From CAZYPH01 sp964649095 (GTDB lineage Bacteria; Bdellovibrionota; UBA1018; UBA923): a stretch of 12,753 nt of DNA. The notes beneath the pieces are model-generated. The model was given only the letters and a program-made list of their open reading frames with translations. It had not been told where the DNA came from and searched no databases. Of the stretch, positions 6,130 to 12,753 are shown piece after piece; positions within the stretch are counted from its first letter, which is position 1; every line of letters starts with the position of its first letter. The position numbers and the translations under genes were made by a program. The stretch spans positions 1 through 12,753 of the forward strand of contig CAZYPH010000066.1 in assembly GCA_964649095.1 (NCBI GenBank), read 5' to 3'.

Positions 6130-7908
6130 ATGAACGACGAGAAGAACGACTCCCTTAAAACAACGTATCCACGAAAAACACGCAGCGGGCTGTGGCGACT
6201 GATAGCCTTTTATTGGGATTACGATCGTAATAATCCGTTGGGTCCGTCTCAAGATCCGTCGATTAACAATACCGTTATGGCAGGCTCGTCAAAGAGAGCG
6301 CCTCAAAGTCTGGTAGATTGGATTGGTTACATTAATAATCGAGTCTGGCGTATGTTTGTATCCGTGCGTTTGACGATTGTACTATTGGTGTCGCTTACCA
6401 TTTGTTCGGTTATCGGTACGATTGTGGCGCAGCAAGGCACAACACAGGTGCCTATCGAAAGTCTTTACGCTGCGAAGACTCTAAAGATTCTCTACGCATT
6501 CGGGCTTACGGATATTTATCATAGCTTTGGTTTTATTAGTTTGATCTTGATGCTTGCGATGAATCTTTTGGCTTGCTCTTTAGAGCGTTTGCCCAAGGTT
6601 TGGCGTGATGCTTTTCTCACTCCGCTACATGTCGTGACGCCCGAGGACAGACTATTCTTTCGTGCAAACGATCCGGAGGTTCTTGAGAAGAGGAAAATAT
6701 TATTTAGCGCTATACCTTCGCTCAAAAAGTGGACGGTGCTTGAAGCACAGTTGTTGTTGGATCAATTTGTAAAAGAAAAATTTCCTCGGGCATCAAGAGA
6801 GTCATGGGTATCAAAATCGGCCAACGGATTGGATGGCTCAGTAGAGTTTGGTTGTGAGATTGGAAAGTACTCACGCCTCGGGGTCTATATTACCCACCTG
6901 TCGTTGCTTCTAGTATTTTTCGGAGGCGCAGCGGGGGCGATTTGGGGATTTGAAGGTTCGATTGGTATTGAAGAGGGCGCACGAGTTTCGTGGATGCAGC
7001 ATCTTAAAGGAACCGATGCCGGCATGCTCGAGATTTCAGAAAACGGAGTACCCGTTAAAAATTTTCGTAATCTTGGTTTCGAAATCGAATGCGAATCGTT
7101 TGAACTTGAGACTTATGATGGCATGCGGCCCAAGGCCTTTCGTTCGAAATTAAATTTCTTTGAGAACGATGTAAAAGTCCACTCTGCTGTCATTGCTGTA
7201 AATCACCCAACCGTTTACAAAGGTATGACGTTCTACCAATCTAGTTATTCTGAGATTGGGGTCGGTGGCGTGGATTTAAAAGTATATCGTATGCCCGACG
7301 CCACTTCTAAGAGCACTCATGGGCCGAAAGCAAAAGCTGGGGGTGCCCCGTCGTTGATGCCAAACGGTCAGACTCCGCGAGTTCCACAGTCCGTTGATTT
7401 GGTTGAGAAGGCAAGAGTTGGGGAACGCTACCGCGTGGATGGTAACGCAGCTTTCGAGGTATTGCAGATCGAAAAAGACATGGGCGGGCCGCTTGGTGCG
7501 GGAGCTAAACTTCGTTTTTATAAATCGCGATCTGATGACAAGCCAACCGAGTTTTGGATTTTTAAAAATCTACCCGGATTTGATTTTTCACACCGTTCGG
7601 AGGCTCCTTTAAACTTTTCGATCGAAGCGGTTAGGCCGAAGTTTATGACCGGAATTAGTGTGGCTCGCGACCCGGGGGTTTGGGTTGTGTGGATCGGGTG
7701 TTTGATTATGACAGGTGCCCTGTTCTTAGCATTATATACGTATCACGCAAAAATCTGGTTTCGTTTTTCAGAGTCTCATGGATTTGAAATTGTCGGGTGG
7801 TCAAATAAATTATTTTTATTTAGACCAAAATTCGAATTGGTAAAAAATCAGTTACACGAGACTCTTGAAAAAACAAATGAACACTACCGTTCTGATGGAG
7901 AGGTCTAA
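6130..7908 (+). CDS. resB: ResB-family cytochrome c biogenesis protein (System II)
   Basis: ResB (Ccs1) partners CcsA/ResC in the System II synthetase that carries heme across the inner membrane and attaches it to CxxCH motifs of c-type apocytochromes. The 592-residue protein has four predicted membrane helices: about 80-100, 134-150 (within the hallmark LILMLAMNLLACSLERLPKVW, 138-158), 251-272 and 515-536. A large periplasmic region lies between helices 3 and 4. Conserved features include the third-helix His256 in YITHLSLLLVF, and NHPTVYKGMTFYQSSY (358-373), which contains His359. Unusual parts are a 75-residue hydrophilic N-terminus before the first helix and a Pro/Gly/Ser-rich stretch at about 388-432. 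ccsA follows with no gap. ATG 6130 has no Shine-Dalgarno sequence; TATACC at 6112-6117 could be a -10 giving a very short leader. A later start (for example ATG 6277) cannot be excluded. Confidence 0.93.
   Translation: MNDEKNDSLKTTYPRKTRSGLWRLIAFYWDYDRNNPLGPSQDPSINNTVMAGSSKRAPQSLVDWIGYINNRVWRMFVSVRLTIVLLVSLTICSVIGTIVAQQGTTQVPIESLYAAKTLKILYAFGLTDIYHSFGFISLILMLAMNLLACSLERLPKVWRDAFLTPLHVVTPEDRLFFRANDPEVLEKRKILFSAIPSLKKWTVLEAQLLLDQFVKEKFPRASRESWVSKSANGLDGSVEFGCEIGKYSRLGVYITHLSLLLVFFGGAAGAIWGFEGSIGIEEGARVSWMQHLKGTDAGMLEISENGVPVKNFRNLGFEIECESFELETYDGMRPKAFRSKLNFFENDVKVHSAVIAVNHPTVYKGMTFYQSSYSEIGVGGVDLKVYRMPDATSKSTHGPKAKAGGAPSLMPNGQTPRVPQSVDLVEKARVGERYRVDGNAAFEVLQIEKDMGGPLGAGAKLRFYKSRSDDKPTEFWIFKNLPGFDFSHRSEAPLNFSIEAVRPKFMTGISVARDPGVWVVWIGCLIMTGALFLALYTYHAKIWFRFSESHGFEIVGWSNKLFLFRPKFELVKNQLHETLEKTNEHYRSDGEV
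7897..7903 (+). promoter_or_regulatory. Strong ribosome-binding site for ccsA
   Basis: GGAGAGG lies inside the last codons of resB, 5 bases before the ccsA ATG at 7909. It supports that start and efficient translation of ccsA from the resB transcript. Confidence 0.8.
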
Positions 7909-9252
7909 ATGATTGAGAATTTATTTGTTGTTAGTAATCAAAGTTTTAATATTGCGTCTTTATTATACGCTTTTGCATTCTTTAATTACTGCGTGCAGTT
8001 GATCTCAGAAAAATCAGTGTGGGAGAAAACCGCGTCGTACCTGGGTCGATTGGCATTTTTATTCCACACTCTGGCGCTTTTGGTGCGCTGGTATGATGCT
8101 GGAATTGGGCATCCACCTTGGACTAATCTTTACGAGTCGTTGGTCTTTTTTAGCTGGGGCGTGATGGGAGCACATCTTTTATTAGAGTGGCGCCGCAATT
8201 TTAAAATGACCGGGGTGTTTGCATCGGCTGTAGTATTTGTCGCGATGGGTGTGGCTAGTTTGCATCCGAGTAAAGAAATTGAGCCCTTAGTGCCTGCCTT
8301 GCAAAGCTGGTGGCTTCTTTTTCATGTTTTTATGGCTTGCATCGCCTATGCGTTTTTTTTGGCTTCGAGTTTTGTCGCTGTATTTTATTTGATGAAGGAA
8401 GGCGTGAAAAAAGAGTGGTTTGCTGTAGGTGCCACTGTGTGCGCCCTCGTTTTTCTGCCTATCGCGGCTGGAAAACATTTCTTTACTGAGTTTAATTTTA
8501 ATTTCTTTAAAGTATCGCGTGTCGTTGAAGAGCGCAGCGGCACTTTGAGTGGTGATGTGCGGGCAGTGGAGCGCGAAGTCATAATGAACTTTAAAGGACC
8601 GGACGGCAAACCCGTGCAGGAGTTTGTCGCTATTCCAGGCGGTGCCCCTTTGATGGCGATGGTTTTGTGGGCCTATCTGATCTCAGGAATTGTATTTGTC
8701 AGGGGGCTAAGGCGCAGGGATGCATCGAGTGTCGAAAACTGGGGCTGGCGATTATTTGGATTTGCACTTCTAGCACATGGTGGATTGCTGGCCCTGATAG
8801 CCTATGCTGCCTCCTCGCATGAGGGCCTTTCCATCAAGAGTAATCCCTATAAGCTGGCGGCCTTGTTAATGACGTTTGGTGTGTCGTGTTTGTTTTTTGT
8901 TTATCGTTTTGTCAAAACTCGGCTGGTGCGCCGATTGCCGAATTTAGAGGTGTTGGATCGCTATAGTTACGAAGCCATTCTCATCGGTGTGCCATTTATG
9001 ACCATTAATCTTATTAGTGGGGCTGTGTGGGCTTATTATGCTTGGGGGCGCTACTGGGGCTGGGATCCAAAAGAGACTTGGGCACTTATTACGTGGTTTA
9101 TCTATCTTATTTATTTACACTTGCGAGTACTCGGAGGCTGGAAGGGACGCCGAACTGCCTTGTTAAGTGTGTTTGGTTTTTTTGTGGTCGTATTTACTTA
9201 TCTTGGCGTGAATTTAGTGATCAGTGGTTTGCACTCCTACGCCACGGGTTGA
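7909..9252 (+). CDS. ccsA: CcsA/ResC-family cytochrome c synthase subunit (heme handling)
   Basis: This polytopic inner-membrane protein of 447 residues is the heme-binding half of the System II cytochrome c synthetase. The N-terminal block has FHTLALLVRWYDAGIGHPP (52-70) and NLYESLVFFSWG (73-84). SWWLLFHV (133-140) carries His139. The C-terminal half has the WWD signature WGRYWGWDPKETWALITW (379-396), which faces the periplasm and presents heme, and ends with GVNLVISGLHSY, where His442 is a likely heme ligand. A hydrophilic, probably periplasmic segment of about 60 residues (187-250) separates the two halves and makes the protein longer than compact CcsA proteins. The gene begins directly after the resB stop, so the two are clearly co-transcribed. 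The WWD motif plus the adjacent ResB distinguish it from CcmC and CcmF of System I. Confidence 0.94.
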   Translation: MIENLFVVSNQSFNIASLLYAFAFFNYCVQLISEKSVWEKTASYLGRLAFLFHTLALLVRWYDAGIGHPPWTNLYESLVFFSWGVMGAHLLLEWRRNFKMTGVFASAVVFVAMGVASLHPSKEIEPLVPALQSWWLLFHVFMACIAYAFFLASSFVAVFYLMKEGVKKEWFAVGATVCALVFLPIAAGKHFFTEFNFNFFKVSRVVEERSGTLSGDVRAVEREVIMNFKGPDGKPVQEFVAIPGGAPLMAMVLWAYLISGIVFVRGLRRRDASSVENWGWRLFGFALLAHGGLLALIAYAASSHEGLSIKSNPYKLAALLMTFGVSCLFFVYRFVKTRLVRRLPNLEVLDRYSYEAILIGVPFMTINLISGAVWAYYAWGRYWGWDPKETWALITWFIYLIYLHLRVLGGWKGRRTALLSVFGFFVVVFTYLGVNLVISGLHSYATG

Positions 9253-9273
9253 TTTGAAATTAAGCATCATTTT

Positions 9274-9278
9274 GAGGG
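9274..9278 (+). promoter_or_regulatory. Ribosome-binding site that decides the engB start
   Basis: GAGGG lies 9 bases before the TTG at 9288 and only 3 bases before the TTG at 9282. Normal spacing favours TTG 9288. No ATG exists before the first beta strand of the GTPase domain, so a TTG start is required either way. Confidence 0.65.
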
Positions 9279-9287
9279 TAATTGATT

Positions 9288-10076
9288 TTGAGAGTTAAAC
9301 GCACCTTGCAAAAAAAAAATCCACTCCGAAAACGTAATACAGAGTCTGCTATTAAGACCGATGAAAAACGCCCTCAACATGAAAAACGAGGGGCTGTCAA
9401 AATTGGTCATAAATTTAAGCCGAACACCACTACGTTCTTAGGTGGTGTTTCTGCGGCGAAGGACGTCGAGCCATTAGTATCGACAGATTCTTCGATGGTA
9501 GCATTTTGCGGACGTTCGAATGTGGGTAAGTCATCACTATTGAATGCTCTGTGTGGTGTAAAAGTCGCGCGCGTTAGCGCTAGTCCTGGTAAAACACGTG
9601 AGTTGAATTTTTTTAACTGGTCTCCTACTAAAATGGAGAAGGATTCTCGCATTGTCGTTGATTTACCTGGCTACGGTTATGCAAAAGTATCAAAAGCCCT
9701 GCGAGAACAGTGGGGAAAATCAATCACCGAGTGGCTATTAACCGAGCGTCGATTGGCTGTGGTGGTGTGTTTGGTGGACGCCCGGCATGGGTTTCTGGCA
9801 CATGATCTAGATCTGTTGAGAATGGTACAGTCTTTAGGTGTCGAATACTTAGTGGCCTTCACTAAGTTTGATAAATGGAAATCGAATAACGAAAAGGCAT
9901 TCGCTAAAAGAGAGCTACAAAAAATTGCAGCGGAACTAGGTGTGGCGGAGTATCGTTTTGTGTCGAGCGAGACAAAAGAGGGTTTGCCAGAATTGCGCCA
10001 ATGGATTTTATTGAATTCTCAGGTTCGCCGTGGTGGTTCTCTGGCAGATGATCTTGATGACGCGAATATGGAATAG
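9288..10076 (+). CDS. engB: Ribosome-assembly GTPase EngB (YsxC/YihA)
   Basis: EngB is a TRAFAC-class GTPase needed for late assembly of the large ribosomal subunit in the cytoplasm. Numbered from TTG 9288 (262 residues), the G motifs are all present: G1 GRSNVGKS (75-82), the switch I segment ASPGKTRELNFF (98-109), G3 DLPGYGY (125-131) followed by AKV, G4 TKFD (192-195) and G5 SSETKEG (226-232). The GRSNVGKSS and PGKTRELNFF pair is specific for the EngB family. It is longer than usual (about 200 residues) because of a very basic N-terminal extension of about 45 residues and a 20-residue acidic C-terminal tail. It follows ccsA by about 35 bases and ends 2 bases before the next gene, so it is embedded in the resB-ccsA operon. 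The other possible start is TTG 9282, which adds two residues. Confidence 0.96.
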   Translation: MRVKRTLQKKNPLRKRNTESAIKTDEKRPQHEKRGAVKIGHKFKPNTTTFLGGVSAAKDVEPLVSTDSSMVAFCGRSNVGKSSLLNALCGVKVARVSASPGKTRELNFFNWSPTKMEKDSRIVVDLPGYGYAKVSKALREQWGKSITEWLLTERRLAVVVCLVDARHGFLAHDLDLLRMVQSLGVEYLVAFTKFDKWKSNNEKAFAKRELQKIAAELGVAEYRFVSSETKEGLPELRQWILLNSQVRRGGSLADDLDDANME

Positions 10077-10078
10077 CC

Positions 10079-11281
10079 ATGCAAGGCTACAGGGACGCTC
10101 GGGGCTATTCCAGAGAATGCGCTTCTATTTTTCTTATTGCTTTTGGTTTTATCAGTTGTGCCGGACGGCCGAGTATAGATTCTAATAACATTCCTTCGCC
10201 GTCTGGGCTCGGGGAGTATCGAGCACTTAAGACTCCTAAAAATCAACTGTCCCCAAAAAGAACTTCCGCCGTATTTCCGGAACGACATACAAAATGGGCA
10301 GACACACAAAAGAATATAAAGTTAGAAAAGGACAGCGTTTCGCCGCACCCGATTTATAATTTTTTAGATAAGTTGTTGCATCAAGCTTCGGCACAAGAAA
10401 GGGTGGTTGAGGTAGTCTTTGTAGATCAACTTACGAGCGAGCGTAACAGCGAGTTGTCATCGATGATACTAGCCTGCGGAGTGGCTTCGACCAAGGTCCA
10501 GCAGCCGCGAAGTTTTGTTCGAGGTACAACCTTTGAAACACTAGCCTACAACGATAGAAATCGTGATGGTTCTTTGCTGGATGCGTCCGAACAAACTCTC
10601 TTGGAGAATTGTAAAAAGAATTTTGAGAGCTGCAAGATCAAGTTCAGTGCGGGGGAGTGGTTCCGCTGGAGCACTTGGGGCAATTCTAGACGATCACAAC
10701 GCGATCTTGCTTTGAGGGGAAGTTCTCTGGGAATGGCGGATAATTTTAACAACGCCTCGCGCTTTCTTGAAGAAGTGATTCATGCCAGAATCCGCCTGTT
10801 TGAGAATCGTGGCGTAGTGTTATCGTATGAAAATAGTACGTTTCGGGCTCAGGGTCTTAGCGATAGGTTCGAGTTAGCAATCGATAGTCTGCAGCATAGT
10901 ATTTTCGATTTTTTGTTGTTGGGGGCGCGGAAACATCGGAATTCAGAAATCTATGTGCATAGGTTAGATCTCTGGCCTGGAAAACATAAACCCGTTACAG
11001 GGGTATTTGTGCGGCGGCATTATGATATCGGAGAACGTGTTGGTGGGTGGACGATTCTCCAGAGATATCAGGACATCGGAGTCTATTCTAACCACTACTT
11101 TGACTTTTGGTTTCGAGCGCTATTTTTAATTGAAAAACAGCAAAAGCGTTTTGGTGTTGTGTGCTCTGTTTTGGATATCGATGAAGTAAAGGGTTCAGGC
11201 ATAAAACGTTTTGTGTTTGGAAAAGATCTAAAAGAGTCTATTGAACGAGCATTGCATGACGAGTTACTAGCTCGTTTTTGA
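10079..11281 (+). CDS. Probable secreted lipoprotein of unknown function
   Basis: I do not recognise this 400-residue protein as a named family. The N-terminus has basic residues, then a hydrophobic stretch (15-26) ending in FISC, an acceptable lipobox with Cys27, so export and lipid anchoring are likely. Residues 30-90 are Pro/Ser/Lys-rich and probably a flexible linker. A DRNRDG stretch (159-164) resembles a calcium-binding loop. Cys178 and Cys185 could form a disulphide. The C-terminal third has aromatic-rich blocks, GGWTILQRYQDIG (322-334) and YSNHYFDFWFRALFLIE (336-352), whose pattern vaguely resembles uncharacterised START/SRPBCC-like secreted proteins; I hold this lightly. A GGA ribosome-binding site lies 6 bases before the ATG, inside the engB stop region. 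Its stop is 8 bases before the preferred start of the transporter gene, so the two are probably co-expressed and may work together in the envelope. Confidence 0.8.
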   Translation: MQGYRDARGYSRECASIFLIAFGFISCAGRPSIDSNNIPSPSGLGEYRALKTPKNQLSPKRTSAVFPERHTKWADTQKNIKLEKDSVSPHPIYNFLDKLLHQASAQERVVEVVFVDQLTSERNSELSSMILACGVASTKVQQPRSFVRGTTFETLAYNDRNRDGSLLDASEQTLLENCKKNFESCKIKFSAGEWFRWSTWGNSRRSQRDLALRGSSLGMADNFNNASRFLEEVIHARIRLFENRGVVLSYENSTFRAQGLSDRFELAIDSLQHSIFDFLLLGARKHRNSEIYVHRLDLWPGKHKPVTGVFVRRHYDIGERVGGWTILQRYQDIGVYSNHYFDFWFRALFLIEKQQKRFGVVCSVLDIDEVKGSGIKRFVFGKDLKESIERALHDELLARF

Positions 11282-11289
11282 GTATTGGA

Positions 11290-12555
11290 ATGGTAATGGA
11301 AAATCAGGCAGGAAAAGACCTTGTTTTAAGTTTTGTTGCAATAGTTCAAAAGTACTATCGGATGATTCTCTGTGGTGCCCTGGGTGTGGCACTTATTGCG
11401 ACATACTTCAGTGTCTTACTCTATAAGAACCTACGAACCGATATGGAAGAGTTGCTTCCGGACTCGGCACAGAGTGTAAAGGATTTGAAGGAGGTGACGG
11501 GTAGAATTAGTGGCTTCAATCACCTGTCGATAGTTCTAGAAACTGATGACCCACAGTCTGGGCGACGCCTTCAGGCGGACGTAGCCAAGTTACTTCAAGA
11601 GAAGTTACCGCCGGAGATGTATACACGCATCCAGTATCATGCGCGGGATGAGATCGAGTTCTTTAAGAAACATCGATTTCTCTACTTTGATTATTCGGAC
11701 CTTAAGGAATTACAGAACTATGTACGAGAACGACTGCGCAAGGCAGGCGCTGTCCGCAGAGCACGTGCCAAGGCAGTAGGGGGTGTTTTTTCCCTTGGTT
11801 TGGATGATGAGAAGGATGATGCTGCGAATACAGGCGCCGAGAATGCCTCGAATACCCCAGATTTAGACGGTGGAGGGATCATTCAACGTTTTACCGATAA
11901 GTATTCATCACGAGCTAATGAATATGTGCGGTTCCCTGACGGTTTGTTTGAGTCTGCTGATGGGCGTACTCATGCGATCCTAATTTTCTTGGCCGGTAAA
12001 GTTACCGATATTGATCGAAATAAGGAGTTGTCTCGCTTGACAATGGAACTAGTGAGTTCGCTGCGAACAGATAGCGGGGCTTATGGGACAAATATTAGGA
12101 TCGGTTACTCCGGTGATGTGCAAAACGTGGTTGAGGAGCATGAAGGCGTAGTCGAGGATTTGTTAATCTCGTCGATCATCGTGTTGATCTTGGTATTTTT
12201 GATTCTCTTTTTTTACTTTCGTAGTCTCTTGTTCTTATGGGCCTTGGGTGCTTCGCTGTTTGTGGGCACTGTGCTCACATTTGCTATTTCCTATTTCGTA
12301 GTTGGGTATCTGAATGCGAATACGGCTTTCTTGGGATCGATCGTTCTGGGAAATGGTATCAACTTTGGAATTATTCTGATGGCGATTTATTCTCAAAATA
12401 TCCGTGCCGAAGGTCGAATAGATAGTTCCAATCTCGCGTTAGTGCAATCTGTACGAAGTGCTTTACGGGGAACAATGACGGCATCTATAGCCGCTGGAGT
12501 TTCCTACTTGTCGTTAATATTAACGAACTTCGTGGTTTTAATCAGTTTGGGGTGA
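11290..12555 (+). CDS. RND/MMPL-type transporter, N-terminal part, truncated by a frameshift
   Basis: This is the first part of an RND-superfamily inner-membrane exporter of the MMPL/HAE3-like type, which uses the proton gradient to move lipids or hydrophobic compounds. Numbered from ATG 11290: TM1 is about 24-45; a periplasmic domain follows with DMEELLPDSAQSVKDL (51-66) and a variable acidic insertion (about 172-196); then TM2 (289-311), TM3 (314-339), TM4 with GNGINFG (354-360), the usual proton-relay region of these proteins, and TM5 (about 395-414). After Phe414 the frame runs through seven unrelated residues and stops at 12555, while the expected sequence continues in another frame from 12531. 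ATG 11290 has a weak GAG ribosome-binding site 7 bases upstream. TTG 11278, overlapping the previous stop, and ATG 11296 are alternatives. Substrate unknown. Confidence 0.87.
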   Translation: MVMENQAGKDLVLSFVAIVQKYYRMILCGALGVALIATYFSVLLYKNLRTDMEELLPDSAQSVKDLKEVTGRISGFNHLSIVLETDDPQSGRRLQADVAKLLQEKLPPEMYTRIQYHARDEIEFFKKHRFLYFDYSDLKELQNYVRERLRKAGAVRRARAKAVGGVFSLGLDDEKDDAANTGAENASNTPDLDGGGIIQRFTDKYSSRANEYVRFPDGLFESADGRTHAILIFLAGKVTDIDRNKELSRLTMELVSSLRTDSGAYGTNIRIGYSGDVQNVVEEHEGVVEDLLISSIIVLILVFLILFFYFRSLLFLWALGASLFVGTVLTFAISYFVVGYLNANTAFLGSIVLGNGINFGIILMAIYSQNIRAEGRIDSSNLALVQSVRSALRGTMTASIAAGVSYLSLILTNFVVLISLG

Positions 12556-12753
12556 TTGGTGCAATAGGGATGGTGTGTTGTTGGGCATCTGCCTTTATAA
12601 TGATTCCGGCTTTTTTGGAATGGTTTGCAGTTCGGGGCTGGTCATCGAGGTACTTGATTGTAGATAAATCACAATCAATTGACAGTTCCATGCCGAAGGA
12701 GCGGACTAGCTATAGCAACTCTAAAGCGCAAACGAAGTATCGATTTGTTGCAC
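12531..12753 (+). pseudogene. Continuation of the RND/MMPL transporter in the shifted frame, running off the window
   Basis: Read from 12531, 74 codons stay open to the right edge. They begin RGFNQFGVIGAIGM, exactly the FRGFxxFGxIGxxGM block expected directly after the LTNF end of the upstream frame. A sixth membrane helix ending in MIPAFLEWF and a hydrophilic linker follow. The second half of the transporter would lie beyond the window. Restoring one base (TTCGTGG to TTCCGTGG) would join the frames into one protein of at least 488 residues. As given, the gene is disrupted, either by real mutation or by a base-call error. Confidence 0.85.

Noticed and set aside
12525..12535. Programmed -1 ribosomal frameshift in the transporter
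   Set aside because: The codons before the shift do not form a slippery heptamer, and I saw no obvious Shine-Dalgarno-like stimulator or stable stem after it. Mutation or a base-call error is simpler.

Overview
The window is an ordinary chromosomal segment from a Gram-negative (diderm) bacterium. It carries a heptosyltransferase-family enzyme (LPS), a probable lipoprotein, an RND-type envelope transporter and a FliL-domain protein, next to core genes for lipid, nucleotide, (p)ppGpp and ribosome biology. System II (ResB/CcsA) cytochrome c maturation combined with these envelope genes fits a deltaproteobacterial or Bdellovibrionota-like lineage. That placement is a weak inference from gene content, not a phylogenetic result. 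I see no phage, insertion sequence, CRISPR, tRNA or rRNA.

Layout. (1) 144-1280 (+): a glycosyltransferase family 9 enzyme, convergent with the next block. (2) 5167 down to 1325 (-): accA, gmk and rel. AccA starts fatty-acid synthesis, Gmk makes GDP, and Rel is a bifunctional (p)ppGpp synthetase/hydrolase. The gmk and rel frames overlap by 34 nt, and no rpoZ lies between them. (3) 5168-5208: a short divergent promoter region. (4) 5209-6030 (+): a FliL-domain membrane protein away from any flagellar gene. (5) 6130 to the right edge (+): a tightly packed series, resB, ccsA, engB, an unrecognised probable lipoprotein, and an RND/MMPL-type transporter. ResB and CcsA form the System II heme-handling and cytochrome c ligation complex. 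EngB is the ribosome-assembly GTPase. The last two genes are a plausible envelope transport pair.

The strongest anomaly is in the transporter. Its frame stops at 12555, but the missing conserved protein sequence continues without a stop to the window edge in the frame beginning at 12531. One base appears to be missing at about 12531. This is either a real inactivating mutation or a sequencing/assembly error; I see no convincing programmed-frameshift signal.

A second pattern concerns translation starts. Two genes that begin transcription units (144 and 5209) have -10-like boxes ending 7 nt before the ATG and no Shine-Dalgarno sequence, whereas the internal genes ccsA and engB have good ones. 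This hints at leaderless or near-leaderless mRNAs but is unproven. I did not find a convincing new multi-gene system. The least understood part is the lipoprotein and transporter pair at the right end.
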